Shown here: one piece after another, positions 54,938 to 63,592 of the stretch
How the letters are laid out: every line of letters begins with the position of its first letter
Position numbering within the stretch: the first letter of the stretch is position 1
Assembly (NCBI RefSeq): GCF_000019785.1
Contig: NC_010524.1
Span: 434,001 to 498,000, forward strand
Length of the DNA: 64,000 nt
Origin: Leptothrix cholodnii SP-6
GTDB taxonomy: Bacteria > Pseudomonadota > Gammaproteobacteria > Burkholderiales > Burkholderiaceae_C
Direction of reading: 5' to 3'
Notes under the pieces: model-generated
What the model was told of the DNA's origin: nothing
What the model saw: the letters and a program-made list of their open reading frames with translations, nothing else
Databases searched by the model: none
Translations under genes and position numbers: made by a program

Positions 54938-54987
54938 TACTAGTGATGCCATAGTTGACACTAGTGTTTCATGGTGGGACACTAGTG
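54938..54987 (+). promoter_or_regulatory. Three CACTAGTG-type sites at 21-bp spacing overlapping a promoter
   Basis: TACTAGTG (54938-54945), CACTAGTG (54959-54966) and CACTAGTG (54980-54987) repeat with an exact 21-bp period, two helical turns. The last two share the longer word GACACTAGTG. A perfect -35 box TTGACA (54955-54960) touches site 2, and the weak -10 region 17 bp downstream overlaps site 3. Binding here would shut off transcription of the ribbon-helix-helix gene that starts at 55012. Confidence 0.7.
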
Positions 54988-55011
54988 AATCACTTTGATC
55001 TGGAGGCTCAA

Positions 55012-55410
55012 ATGCAAAAGTTTGAAGTTGACGATGACTTGGCCGCACTCGTGGAACGGCTCGCCAAACCCCGACCTTTCGAGAATTTGTCGTTCAATGC
55101 TGCCTTGCGCCGCGTCTTACAGGGGCAGGAGCTTTCGGCAGCGAGAGCAACAGAACCAGATGAAATTGACAGACTGCTTGGCGAAGCTAACGCAGTATCT
55201 GCAAGGGAGCCAAAGAAGGCGCCGTCGCCAAGCGCGGCTGAGTGGGCTGCTTCCGTTCCTGAATTGAAAGACCGCAGGGGCATGACCACTTGGAAGGCGA
55301 TTTGTGACCTACTCAAGATTGATACAGCCGGAGACTCAGCGCGCCGGAAGTTGAAGAACTGGGTCAAGCTTCACAGGTCAAAATGGCCAGCGGTACCGGA
55401 CATCGACTGA
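55012..55410 (+). CDS. Ribbon-helix-helix (SeqA N-terminal-like) DNA-binding protein of unknown function
   Basis: This 132-residue protein has residues 1-38 (MQKFEVDDDLAALVERLA, then FNAALRRVLQG) resembling the SeqA N-terminal or Arc-type ribbon-helix-helix dimerisation fold. A linker and a basic C-terminal domain follow (WKAICDLLKID, then ARRKLKNWVKLHRSKWP) that could also contact DNA. It lacks the SeqA C-terminal GATC-binding domain. ATG 55012 is preferred because GGAGG sits six bases upstream. A TTG at 54955 would start inside the promoter. GC content is clearly lower than in neighbouring genes. It probably represses itself through the 21-bp-spaced sites. Confidence 0.7.
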   Translation: MQKFEVDDDLAALVERLAKPRPFENLSFNAALRRVLQGQELSAARATEPDEIDRLLGEANAVSAREPKKAPSPSAAEWAASVPELKDRRGMTTWKAICDLLKIDTAGDSARRKLKNWVKLHRSKWPAVPDID

Positions 55411-55462
55411 CGGTGACGTCTCTCAAGTATGTCGCGCTAAGTATTTGATTTATGTAGGGCGG

Positions 55463-55561
55463 GTGCGAGCGACGGACTTTCGGAACGATTTGCGGGCGTG
55501 GGCCGATTACTTCGCTAACCCACTTCGAGTGGACATAAAAGCTACGCGAGTTCTGCCATGA
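55463..55561 (+). pseudogene. Short ORF, possible remnant of a Phd/YefM-type antitoxin
   Basis: This 32-residue frame (GTG 55463, or TTG 55445) reads VRATDFRNDLRAWADYF, then NPLRVDIKATRVLP, and stops in an ATGA overlap with the DUF4188 gene. The ATDFRNDL start vaguely recalls Phd/YefM antitoxins, which begin SATEFRxxL, but the frame is too short to be complete and no toxin gene follows. It could be a leader peptide coupling translation to the next gene, or chance. Confidence 0.25.
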
Positions 55562-56070
55562 GTGAAATTTTCCGAGGCAGGTATACGGCGCAGATCGAAG
55601 GCCCGTTTGTGGTCTTCATCATCGGCATGCGGATCAACCGTTTGCTGGCCGTACACAAATGGCTCCCGGTTGCGCAGGCCATGGGACCCATGGTGAAGCA
55701 CCTGATGGCGCACAAGGAACTCGGGTTACTGCACGCCCAGAGTTATGCCTACTGGCGCGGTGCCGCACTCGTTCAGTACTGGCGATCTTTCGAGCAACTC
55801 GAACGCTTTGCGCGCGACCCGTCGCTCAATCATTTGGAACCCTGGAAGCGGTTCAATCGGGCGGTCGCCGCAGACGGCAGCGTCGGTATCTGGCATGAAA
55901 CCTACGTGGTGCAAGCTGATCAATACGAGTGCATCTACGGCAACATGCCGAAAATGGGTTTGGCGTTGGCAGGTACGCATATGGCAGCCATCGGTGCCAA
56001 GGAAACGGCGAAGCGCCGCTTGGGAATGAAAGGTGATCCGGCGGTTGCTTCTTACGATAATCCGCAGTAG
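55558..56070 (+). CDS. DUF4188 domain-containing protein
   Basis: This 170-residue protein matches the DUF4188 family in GPFVVFIIGMRINRLLAVHKWLPVAQAM, SYAYWRGAALVQYWRSFEQLERFARDPS and GIWHETYVV. The family has a ferredoxin-like alpha/beta barrel and is sometimes labelled monooxygenase or phenylacetaldoxime dehydratase-like, with no settled function. It is in a low-GC islet, overlapping a short upstream ORF by four bases. Confidence 0.82.
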   Translation: MSEIFRGRYTAQIEGPFVVFIIGMRINRLLAVHKWLPVAQAMGPMVKHLMAHKELGLLHAQSYAYWRGAALVQYWRSFEQLERFARDPSLNHLEPWKRFNRAVAADGSVGIWHETYVVQADQYECIYGNMPKMGLALAGTHMAAIGAKETAKRRLGMKGDPAVASYDNPQ

Positions 56071-56113
56071 TTTGAGCACGGTAGTACTAAAACTATTTTA
56101 TTTATTTGCACCC

Positions 56114-56344
56114 ATGAGCAATCTGCCTGATCTCCCTGAAGCACGTCTCGGCCGCTATCGTCATTACAAAGGCGGCGAGTACGAGGTTGTCGGCGTTGCC
56201 CGCCACAGTGAAACGCTTGAGCCCATGGTGGTGTATCGCCCGCTGTACAACGAGACCGGCCTTTGGGTACGCCCCTACGAAATGTTCTTCGGGCAGATCG
56301 AAGTTGACGGACAGCCACAACTGAGGTTCGCCCCTGTCGATTGA
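56114..56344 (+). CDS. DUF1653 domain-containing protein
   Basis: This 76-residue protein carries one DUF1653 domain almost end to end: GRYRHYKGGEYEVVGVARHSETLEPMVVYRPLY, then WVRPYEMFFGQI. The fold is SH3-like and the function unknown. ATG 56114 gives the normal length. The preceding 40 bp are markedly AT-rich and may hold its promoter. It is 62 bp ahead of the Sel1 gene. Confidence 0.88.
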   Translation: MSNLPDLPEARLGRYRHYKGGEYEVVGVARHSETLEPMVVYRPLYNETGLWVRPYEMFFGQIEVDGQPQLRFAPVD

Positions 56345-56406
56345 TATGGACGACTCGTCCAACAGAATGTTGCGCTCGCTCGTCATTGGGCGTCTGAAAG
56401 CGATCC

Positions 56407-57237
56407 ATGGCGACAGAAATCCCCGGCATCGAAAAACTCCGCGCACTTGCACATCGCCGAGTCAGCCCGCGGCTGATATTGCCGCTGGCCCTGCTCGTGC
56501 TCGCAGCCATCGGTGCGCGGCAGTTCGGCGAGATATCCCTGTCGCTGGGTGCGCATCAATACGCCCGTTTCTTCTATCTCGTCGCCGCTTGGCAGGGCAA
56601 CTCGGCGGCGCAGAACAACCTCGGCGCGCTCTACCTGGAAGGCAAAGGGGGTTTCCCTGACCCCGTGGCCGCTGCGCACTGGCTGCAGAAGGCCGCGGAA
56701 CAAGGGCAATCAGCGGCGGCGTTCAATCTCGGCAATCTCTACGAAGAGGGTCGTGGTGTCCCGAGGGACAGTCGGCGGGCCGCGGCGCTGTTCGAGCAGG
56801 CGGCTCAGGCCGGTGATCATGACGCGGCCTTCAACGCCGGTCGCCTGTATGCCGATGGACGCCCGGATTTGCCCAAGGACGTGAACGCGGCGATCAAGTG
56901 GTACACCAAATCCGCAGACGCCGGATTCGCCTCCGCGCAGTACAACCTGGGCAGCCTGTATGCGCAGGGTGATGGCGTTGCCAAGGATTTCAGCATGGCG
57001 GCGCAGTGGTATCAACGTGCGGTCAAGTCCGGGCACCCGAAGGCGCAGCTGGATCTGGGATCCATGTATGCGTTCGGGATTGGCGTTGACAGAGATCTCG
57101 CTCGTGGACTGCAGTTGCTTGAAGCGGCGGCGCAGACAAAAGAACTCGCCCCCAAGGCCAAGGCTCATGCGGCCCTCGCCTGTCGGGACCGCACGCCTTT
57201 GGAGCGGGATCTCTGTGACCGTCGTGTCCGGAACTGA
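56407..57237 (+). CDS. Sel1-like repeat protein with N-terminal membrane anchor
   Basis: This 276-residue protein has one hydrophobic segment (about 21-38, [16 protein letters not shown]) suggesting an inner-membrane anchor. Five Sel1 repeats follow, for example [33 protein letters not shown], and [20 protein letters not shown] short C-terminal stretch with two cysteines ([18 protein letters not shown]) could form a disulfide. It is a probable scaffold protein of unknown partner. GC content rises again here toward the chromosomal norm. Confidence 0.85.
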   Translation: MATEIPGIEKLRALAHRRVSPRLILPLALLVLAAIGARQFGEISLSLGAHQYARFFYLVAAWQGNSAAQNNLGALYLEGKGGFPDPVAAAHWLQKAAEQGQSAAAFNLGNLYEEGRGVPRDSRRAAALFEQAAQAGDHDAAFNAGRLYADGRPDLPKDVNAAIKWYTKSADAGFASAQYNLGSLYAQGDGVAKDFSMAAQWYQRAVKSGHPKAQLDLGSMYAFGIGVDRDLARGLQLLEAAAQTKELAPKAKAHAALACRDRTPLERDLCDRRVRN

Positions 57238-57411
57238 CGCCAGATCCTCGTTCCAGCCCTTGCGATCGAGGTGCGCCACCACGGCATCCCGGCGGCCGAG
57301 GGCTGGTCTGCGTGGCCTGCATACTGACGAGATGCCTTGCGGCCGGGTCGCCGCCGAGGCCGTTTTCGATGCGCTGCACGCGGCCCCGCCTGCGGCGCCA
57401 GGAGCCTGAAC

Positions 57412-58782
57412 TTGAATCCACCTTCGCCATCCCGTCCGGACGCGGACACCGCGCCCGCATCGGTCAGCTTTGCCGAGGCGCTGCGCTTCTGGCTCAAGCT
57501 CGGTTTCATCAGCTTCGGCGGGCCGGCCGGGCAGATCGCCATCATGCACACCGAGCTGGTCGAGCGCCGGCGCTGGATCAGCGAGCGGCGGTTCCTGCAC
57601 GCGCTCAACTACTGCATGCTGCTGCCCGGCCCCGAGGCGCAGCAGCTCGCCACCTACATCGGCTGGCTGATGCACCGCACGTGGGGCGGCATCGTGGCCG
57701 GCGCGCTGTTCGTGCTGCCGTCGCTGTTCATCCTGATCGCGCTGTCGTGGATCTACATGCGCTTCGGCGACCTGCCGCTGGTGGCAGGCATCTTCTACGG
57801 CATCAAGCCGGCCGTGACGGCGCTGGTGCTGCACGCGGCGCACCGCATCGGCACGCGGGCGCTGAAGAATCGCTGGATGTGGGGCATCGCCGCGGCCGCC
57901 TTCGTGGCGATCTTCGCGTTCGACACGCCGTTCCCGGCCATCGTCGCGGCGGCTGCGTTGATCGGCCACTTCGGTGCCAAACATGCGCCGACGGTGTTCG
58001 CGCTCGGCGGCGGGCACGGCGCGGCCAAACAGGGTTACGGCCCGGCGCTGATCGACGATCACACGCCCACGCCTGACCATGCGCGCTTCTCGCGCAGTCA
58101 CTTGGCCAAGGTGCTGGCCGTCGGGCTCGGGCTGTGGGCGCTGGTGATGACCGTGCTGGTCGCCACCCAAGGCCTGCACGGCACGCTCGCCACGATGGGC
58201 TGGTTCTTCACCAAGGCCGCGCTGCTGACCTTCGGCGGCGCCTACGCGGTGCTGCCGTATGTCTATCAAGGCGCGGTCGAGACCCATCAATGGCTCAGCG
58301 GCGCGCAGATGATCGACGGCCTGGCGCTCGGTGAAACCACGCCCGGCCCGCTGATCATGGTGGTGGCCTTCGTCGGCTTCGTCGGCGGCTGGCTGACGCA
58401 GGTCTTCGGCGCCGATGCGCTGTTCATGGGCGCAGCGGTGGCGGCCACGGTGGTGACGTTCTTCACCTTCCTGCCGTCGTTCGTGTTCATCCTGGCAGGT
58501 GGCCCGCTGGTCGAGGCCACCCACGGCAAGCTCGGGTTCACCGCGCCGCTGAGCGCGATCACCGCGGCGGTGGTCGGCGTGATCCTGAACCTGGCGCTGT
58601 TCTTCGCGTACCACGTGCTGTGGCCGCAGGGTTTCGGCGGACGCTTCGATGCGGTCTCGGCCGTGATCGCGGTGGCGGCGGCGCTGGCGCTGTTTCGATT
58701 CAAGATCGGCGTGATGCCGCTGCTGGGTGGCTGCGCAGCCGCCGGGCTGGCGGTGACCCTGCTGGCGCCGGCGCTGCGCTGA
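57412..58782 (+). CDS. chrA: Chromate transporter ChrA (CHR family, two-domain)
   Basis: This 456-residue membrane protein has two homologous halves, the long CHR form. Each half has the family motif: [12 protein letters not shown] with [16 protein letters not shown] in the first, and [16 protein letters not shown] with [21 protein letters not shown] in the second. It exports chromate (or similar oxyanions) from the cytoplasm. The start is a TTG at 57412 preceded by GGAG at seven bases. No ATG lies between the upstream stop and the first homology. Confidence 0.9.
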   Translation: MNPPSPSRPDADTAPASVSFAEALRFWLKLGFISFGGPAGQIAIMHTELVERRRWISERRFLHALNYCMLLPGPEAQQLATYIGWLMHRTWGGIVAGALFVLPSLFILIALSWIYMRFGDLPLVAGIFYGIKPAVTALVLHAAHRIGTRALKNRWMWGIAAAAFVAIFAFDTPFPAIVAAAALIGHFGAKHAPTVFALGGGHGAAKQGYGPALIDDHTPTPDHARFSRSHLAKVLAVGLGLWALVMTVLVATQGLHGTLATMGWFFTKAALLTFGGAYAVLPYVYQGAVETHQWLSGAQMIDGLALGETTPGPLIMVVAFVGFVGGWLTQVFGADALFMGAAVAATVVTFFTFLPSFVFILAGGPLVEATHGKLGFTAPLSAITAAVVGVILNLALFFAYHVLWPQGFGGRFDAVSAVIAVAAALALFRFKIGVMPLLGGCAAAGLAVTLLAPALR

Positions 58783-58802
58783 AGGTGGGCGCCGCGCCGT
58801 CG

Positions 58803-59855
58803 TCAGTGACGATGCCGGTGGTGCGCGTCGGGTACATGGGGATGGCCGTGCCGCATCGGCTCATGGTGATGGGCGTGGCTGTGTTCGCCGGCCGGCATCG
58901 GATCGTGACGGTGTTCGTGGTGGCCGTCGTCGTGCCGGTGGGCGTGTTCATGGTCGAGCGCCTCGTGCGGGTGTTCGTGGCCGTGTGATTCGGCCAGGTG
59001 CAGCAGCACGCCCGCCAGCATCAGCACGCTGCCCAGCGCCATCACCCAACTCGCCGATCGGTCACCGAGCACCACCGCCAGCACGGCACCGATGAAGGGC
59101 GCGAAGGCGAAGACCGAGCCGGTGCGCGCAGCGCCGAAGGCGCGTTGTGCCAGCAGGTAGAAACGCAGGCTCAGGCCGTAGCCGGTGGCGCCCACGGCGA
59201 GCAGTGCCAGTGCCGCCACGACGCCGGGCAGGGGCTCACCCGATGCGATCGCCAGCAACGTGGTCGCCGTGGCACCGAGCGCCGCCTTGGCCATCACGAC
59301 CTGCGCCGGGTCACGCTCGGCCAATGCGCGCGACAAGGTGTTGTCGATGCCCCAGGCCGCCGTGGCCACCAGCACGGCCAGCAGGCCGAGAAGCTGGGTG
59401 CCACCCGTGCGCCCCTGATCGAGCACCAGCACCATGCCACCGGCCAGCAGCAGCGCCATCGCCGCCCGGACCCGCCGGTCCAGGGTCTCGTGATAGAGGC
59501 GCCAGGCCAGCAGCGCGGTGAACAGCGCTTCGAGCGTCAGCATCAACGACGCGCTGGTGCCGCTGGTGCGCTGCAGGCCCCAGGCCAGCGCGACCGGCCC
59601 GATCACCGCCCCGAAGCCGGCCATCGCCAGCAGGCGGCGGGCGTCGCTGCGTCGGAGGCGGGCTTCGGCCTCGACCGGCTGCCTCAGCGCCGCACCCAGG
59701 ACTGCGGCGCCCGCATACAGCAACGCCGCGGTGCTGAAGGCGCCCAGGCCGGCGCCGAAGTGCTGCACCAGCGGCGTGCTGATACCGAACAGCGCCGAAG
59801 CCAGCAGCGCCAGCACGCCACCGCGCAAGGCGGGCCCACGTGGTGGCGTCGCCAT
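58803..59855 (-). CDS. EamA-family (DMT superfamily) transporter with His-rich C-terminal tail
   Basis: This 350-residue protein has ten predicted membrane helices in two EamA repeats. The first half holds GLQRTSGTSASLMLTLEALFTALLAW and the second AFGAARTGSVFAFAPFIGAVLAVVLG. The last 65 residues are an extraordinary tail with 25 histidines (for example HGHEHPHEALDHEHAHRH and HSHAHHHEPMRHGHPH), which suggests metal binding. EamA members usually export amino acids, sugars or nucleotide-sugars. The tail hints at metal or metal-chelate efflux or sensing. ATG 59855 lies nine bases past the UPF0303 stop. Confidence 0.88.
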   Translation of the reverse strand: MATPPRGPALRGGVLALLASALFGISTPLVQHFGAGLGAFSTAALLYAGAAVLGAALRQPVEAEARLRRSDARRLLAMAGFGAVIGPVALAWGLQRTSGTSASLMLTLEALFTALLAWRLYHETLDRRVRAAMALLLAGGMVLVLDQGRTGGTQLLGLLAVLVATAAWGIDNTLSRALAERDPAQVVMAKAALGATATTLLAIASGEPLPGVVAALALLAVGATGYGLSLRFYLLAQRAFGAARTGSVFAFAPFIGAVLAVVLGDRSASWVMALGSVLMLAGVLLHLAESHGHEHPHEALDHEHAHRHDDGHHEHRHDPMPAGEHSHAHHHEPMRHGHPHVPDAHHRHRH

Positions 59856-59863
59856 CGAGGTCT

Positions 59864-60382
59864 TCAATCGAGCGCGATCGCGGTCGGCTCGAGGTCGCAC
59901 TGCAGCGCCAGCACCTCGACCACCAGCGCGTGGTCTTCACGCTGCGGCAGGCCCGAGACCGTGACCGTGCCGACGCAGGCGCCGCCCGCCAGCCGGACCG
60001 GGAAACTGCCGCCGTGGCTGGCGTAGTCGCGGGCGGGCAGGCCCATCATGGTTTCGAGCGAGCTGCCTTCGAGCGCCAGCGAGCGGCCCACCGCGTACGA
60101 GCTGCGATGCAGCAGCTCGACGGTGTTGCGCTTGCGCCGGGCCCAGTCGGCGTTGGCCGGCGTGGTGCCGGGCATGGCGTGGAAGAACACCAGCTCGTGC
60201 GCCAGCCGGATCTCGATCGTGACGGCGTGGCCGCGGGCTTCGGCCAGGCGCTTGAGCGCCAGGCCGATGTCCCAGGCGATGGCCTGGTTGAAGTGCGGCA
60301 GGTGCAAGCGGCTCTCCTGGTCGGCGATGCGCGCCAGGTCGTGCTGCAGCGTCTTCATCTGATCGCTGGTGAGGGGGCTCAT
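59864..60382 (-). CDS. UPF0303 / heme-degrading-domain family protein
   Basis: This 172-residue protein matches UPF0303, a branch of the GlcG/HbpS-like fold, with HFNQAIAWDIGLALKRLAE, ADWARRKRNTVELLHRSSYAVGRSL and the C-terminal GGSFPVRLAGGACVGTVTVSGLPQREDHALVVE. The family's fold is shared with heme-binding HbpS, but its function is uncertain. It is co-directional with the EamA gene, eight bases ahead of its ATG. Confidence 0.88.
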   Translation of the reverse strand: MSPLTSDQMKTLQHDLARIADQESRLHLPHFNQAIAWDIGLALKRLAEARGHAVTIEIRLAHELVFFHAMPGTTPANADWARRKRNTVELLHRSSYAVGRSLALEGSSLETMMGLPARDYASHGGSFPVRLAGGACVGTVTVSGLPQREDHALVVEVLALQCDLEPTAIALD

Positions 60383-60463
60383 GGCGGGGCTCCTTGAAGG
60401 GCAGAAGCAGCCACCTCGAGGTGGCGCAGGGTCATGGTCGGGCGCCGGGGCGGCGCGGTGTCG

Positions 60464-61702
60464 TCACGGCACGCCCAGGCCGCGCAGCACGTCGTAGCAG
60501 GCGCCCATGGTGTGGTAATCGGTCTTGCCGGCGGGGCTCTTCTCGTCGGAACAGGCGCGGTTGTCGGGCGTGCGGATGCGGTACCAGGCGCCGTGCCGGT
60601 GGTCGATCATGTGGGCCCAGCTGTAGGCCCAGATGCGGTCGTACCAGTCCCAGTAGGCCTCGTCGCCGGTGCGCACCGCCAGCAGCGCGGCGGCGCCGAA
60701 GCTCTCGGCCTGGACCCAGAAATACTTGTCGGCATCGCAGACCTCGCCCCCTGGGGCAAAGCCGTAGACCAGGCCGCCGTTTTGCGCGTCCCAGCCGTGG
60801 CGCATGGCGGTGTCGAAGAAACGCTGCGCGGTGGACAGCAGCCAGGCCGGGCGGTGGTTGACCGGCAGGTGGCGCTCCAGCTGCATCAGCAGCTTGGCCC
60901 ACTCGGTCAGGTGGCCGACCTGATAGCCCCAGGGCCGGAAGATGTTGCTCTTGTCGTCGCGGTTGTAGTCCCAGTCGACCGACCAGTCGGCGCGGTAGTG
61001 CTCCCACACCAGGCCGTCGGCCAAGGCGGCCTGACGCTGCGTGATCGACTCGGCCAGCGTCAGCGCGCGCTGCAGGTACTTGGCGTCGCGGGTCGCGTCG
61101 TAGGCGGCGATCATGGCTTCGCAGCCGTGCATGTTGGCGTTCTGGCCGCGGTAGGGGCCGACCTGCCCGTCTTGCCACTGCTGGGGCGTGGCCTCGTCGG
61201 CGTAGAGGCCGTGGGCGGGCTCCCAGAAGCGCTGCTCCATCAGCTCGAAGGTGGCTTCGAGCCCGGCGCGTGCCTCGTCCACGCCGGCCATCACGGCGTG
61301 GGCGTGGGCCAGCAGCACGAAGGCCAGGCCGTAGCAGTGGTGGGTGCCGTCCTGCACGGTGGCGCGGCGGCCGTCCCAGTCGATCTGCCAGGCGTAGCCA
61401 CCTTGTGGTTGGGCGTGCGCCTGCTGCAGAAAGGCCAGGCCGTGGCGCACGCGCTGCTGATAGTCCGGGTACACGGCCGCGCCGAAGCGCCGCCACGCCA
61501 TCGCGTGGTTGAAGACGAAGCGCGTGCTGCTGACGAGGTGGCGGGTGCGGTGGTCGTAGACCGTGCCGTCGTCCTTGTAGAAGTGGAAGAAACCGCCGCT
61601 CGGGTCGACGCAGCGGGCGTCGTAGAACGCCAGCGTGTGGCGGATGTGGCCGAGCAGGAAGTCGGGTGAACGGAAGTCGGGGTGTGCGGAGGTGTCGGTC
61701 AT
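60464..61702 (-). CDS. AGE-family epimerase/isomerase
   Basis: This 412-residue (alpha/alpha)6-barrel protein is of the N-acylglucosamine 2-epimerase superfamily. It includes RFVFNHAMAWRRFG, GPYRGQNANMHGCEAMIAAYDAT, RPWGYQVGHLTEWAKLLMQLE and KTDYHTMGACYDVLRGL, with the pattern of catalytic histidines. The GYQVGHLTEW wording resembles mannose isomerases and cellobiose epimerases of the YihS-like group more than true GlcNAc 2-epimerase. It lies 88 bp downstream of a LacI regulator on the same strand and is probably controlled by it. Confidence 0.88.
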   Translation of the reverse strand: MTDTSAHPDFRSPDFLLGHIRHTLAFYDARCVDPSGGFFHFYKDDGTVYDHRTRHLVSSTRFVFNHAMAWRRFGAAVYPDYQQRVRHGLAFLQQAHAQPQGGYAWQIDWDGRRATVQDGTHHCYGLAFVLLAHAHAVMAGVDEARAGLEATFELMEQRFWEPAHGLYADEATPQQWQDGQVGPYRGQNANMHGCEAMIAAYDATRDAKYLQRALTLAESITQRQAALADGLVWEHYRADWSVDWDYNRDDKSNIFRPWGYQVGHLTEWAKLLMQLERHLPVNHRPAWLLSTAQRFFDTAMRHGWDAQNGGLVYGFAPGGEVCDADKYFWVQAESFGAAALLAVRTGDEAYWDWYDRIWAYSWAHMIDHRHGAWYRIRTPDNRACSDEKSPAGKTDYHTMGACYDVLRGLGVP

Positions 61703-61790
61703 GGCGGTGTCCTGTTCCTGTGGTCAGTCCCGGGTCTTCCGGCCCATCGGTGCCCGCTCGGGTGCCTGCATCTGCGCCACGGCGGTGCCG

Positions 61791-62810
61791 TCAGTCGATG
61801 GCGGCGGTCGCGGCCTCGACGGCGCTGCTGCTGTCGATCCGGCTGCTGGCGCGCACGATCAGCGTGACCGGCAGGGTGGTCTCCTGCGGCATCTCGGCGC
61901 CGCGCATGATCAGCTCGACGCCGGTGCGCCCGAGCGCCGCCTTGTCGACCCGCAACGTGGTCAGCGGCGTCGGGGCGTAGCCGGCGGCGGGGATGTCGTC
62001 GAAGCCGACGATGGCGATGTCCTGCGGCACGCGCAGGCCGGCTTCCTGGCAGACCTCGAGCGCGGCCAGCGCGGCGGTGTCGTTGTAGGCGAACAGGGCG
62101 TCGGGCCGCGGGTGCAGGCGCAGCAGCACGCGCATGGCGGCCTCGGCGCCGCTGGCGACATCGAGGCCGGGCGGCGCGATCACTTCGAGGTCGGGGTCGG
62201 CCAGCACGCCGGCCTCGAACAGCGCGCGGCGATAGCCCAGCTCGCGCTCGCGGCTGCTGAAGTGCGCCAGCGAGCCGGCCAGGTAGGCGATGCGGCGCCG
62301 GCCGAGGTCGAGCAGGTGGCGGGTGGCGAGGTAGCCGCCCATCCGGTTGTCGGGGTTGACCGAGGCGCAGCCGGGCATCCAGAAGTCGACCAGCGCCATC
62401 GGCAGCTCGAGCCCCTTGAGCAGCGTCAGCAGCTCGGCCTCGAAATAGCCGGCGGCGAGCAGCGCGTCGGGTTCGTGCAGGCGCAGCAGGTCGCGCACCG
62501 GATCGGCCGGCCCGGCGGCCAGCAGCGTGGGCGCGATGCCGAACTCGCGGCAGGCTTCTTCGACGCCGTGCATCACCAGCGAGAAGAACGGGTTGAGCGC
62601 GAAGCTGCTGTGATGGCGGTGCACCAGGAACACCAGCCGCTGCGCCTTGCCCGAGCGCAGCCGGTCGCTGTCGTAGCCGAGCTGGCGGGCCACCGCACGC
62701 ACGTGGCGGCGGGTTTCGTCGGACAGGCCGCGCTGGTTCTTCAGCGCCCGCGAGACGGTGCCGATCGACACGCCGGCGGCCAGCGCGACTTCGCGGATCG
62801 TCACGCGCAT
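61791..62810 (-). CDS. LacI-family transcriptional regulator
   Basis: This 339-residue regulator has a LacI helix-turn-helix at residues 1-50 (VTIREVALAAGVSIGTVSRALKNQRGLSDETRRHVRAVARQLGY) and a periplasmic-binding-protein-like sugar domain (ALFAYNDTAALAALEVC, QDIAIVGFDDIPAAGY). It precedes the AGE epimerase gene. An operator-like palindrome overlaps its promoter about 150 bp upstream. The 120 bp between promoter and ATG contain a short ORF that overlaps the start. Confidence 0.93.
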   Translation of the reverse strand: MRVTIREVALAAGVSIGTVSRALKNQRGLSDETRRHVRAVARQLGYDSDRLRSGKAQRLVFLVHRHHSSFALNPFFSLVMHGVEEACREFGIAPTLLAAGPADPVRDLLRLHEPDALLAAGYFEAELLTLLKGLELPMALVDFWMPGCASVNPDNRMGGYLATRHLLDLGRRRIAYLAGSLAHFSSRERELGYRRALFEAGVLADPDLEVIAPPGLDVASGAEAAMRVLLRLHPRPDALFAYNDTAALAALEVCQEAGLRVPQDIAIVGFDDIPAAGYAPTPLTTLRVDKAALGRTGVELIMRGAEMPQETTLPVTLIVRASSRIDSSSAVEAATAAID

Positions 62811-62933
62811 GGCGACGCCTGCGCGGTCATGGGCTGCCCCGAACCGGCGATCTCGCAGCCGGACGAGGTGGATGCGGCGGGATCGGCGGCGGGGGTCATG
62901 GATCGGTCCGCAGGGGTTGTGAATCGAAAGGCC

Positions 62934-62971
62934 AGTGTAAGGATGAGGCTTGTTTTTAGTAAACAGCTAAA
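62934..62971 (-). promoter_or_regulatory. lacI-type promoter with overlapping palindromic operator
   Basis: On the minus strand, TTTACT (62963-62958), an 18-nt spacer and TACACT (62939-62934) form a promoter for the LacI gene. The -35 box lies within the interrupted palindrome TTTAG-N7-CTAAA (62955-62971), a typical LacI-family operator shape. The arrangement implies negative autoregulation. Confidence 0.55.
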
Positions 62972-63130
62972 CGATCCATTTTTTGTTCTGGTTTACCCGC
63001 ATCGATCGACACGTCGTGACGTGTTTTTGCGCTTCCGCGTGTCATCCGAGTGCCGACATGCCTCGTTGTGGACTCACGCGCACGGCAACGTGCGCAGGTT
63101 TCAACCGAAAAACATCCAGTCCCCCGACCC

Positions 63131-63292
63131 ATGAAATACCTGCTGCGCAACGACCATCAAGCTCCGCGTCGCCCGCCCGTGCCGGAGCGTTCGACCGACA
63201 AGGGTCAGAAACACGAGTCGTTCGACTTCGGGCGCATCGGTTTCGATCAGCGCAGCATGGCGCTGGCGCAACGCATGGACCGCAAGCGCTGA
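63131..63292 (+). CDS. Hypothetical small basic protein
   Basis: This 53-residue frame has a charged, hydrophilic composition (14 Arg or Lys) and ends FDQRSMALAQRMDRKR. It has no signal or membrane segment, and no convincing ribosome binding site precedes ATG 63131. I do not recognise a family. It is the only plausible frame between the LacI promoter and the small membrane protein. It may be real or chance. Confidence 0.3.
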   Translation: MKYLLRNDHQAPRRPPVPERSTDKGQKHESFDFGRIGFDQRSMALAQRMDRKR

Positions 63293-63592
63293 TGCCGTGC
63301 GAGGCACAGGCCGCGCGCCGTGCTTCCGATGTTCAGTCCTGGTTCATTTTCGTGAGCAACTGTCTGCGCTCACGGCAGCCGGGATGGCTGTTTCGAGCCC
63401 GTTGTCGGGGCTGCTCCGAGCTGCATCGGATGAGGTGATTCCGGCTCTCCGGGGCGGGTATTCACGCCTGTGACACGTTCGGGGCGTGCCTTGCTCGGTG
63501 AATCGACCTGATAGCAGGTGTCCGGCCTGTCGTCGATGCGTCCGCTCACGGAGTCGGGATTTCTTGTCAGCAATTCGTCACAGATTGGCGGC
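63293..63592. other. Non-coding stretch, nothing recognised
   Basis: These 300 bases contain no frame with homology I can name, and no hairpin with a T run. GC content is lower than in adjacent genes. It leads into the large palindrome at 63593. Confidence 0.5.

Noticed and set aside
54955-55011. Earlier TTG start for the ribbon-helix-helix gene
   Set aside because: It lies inside the -35 box and repeat array, whereas ATG 55012 has a good GGAGG site and begins the fold.
62801-62899. Short minus-strand frame overlapping the start of the LacI gene
   Set aside because: 32 codons, no ribosome binding site and no recognisable peptide. Kept only as a note within the promoter finding.
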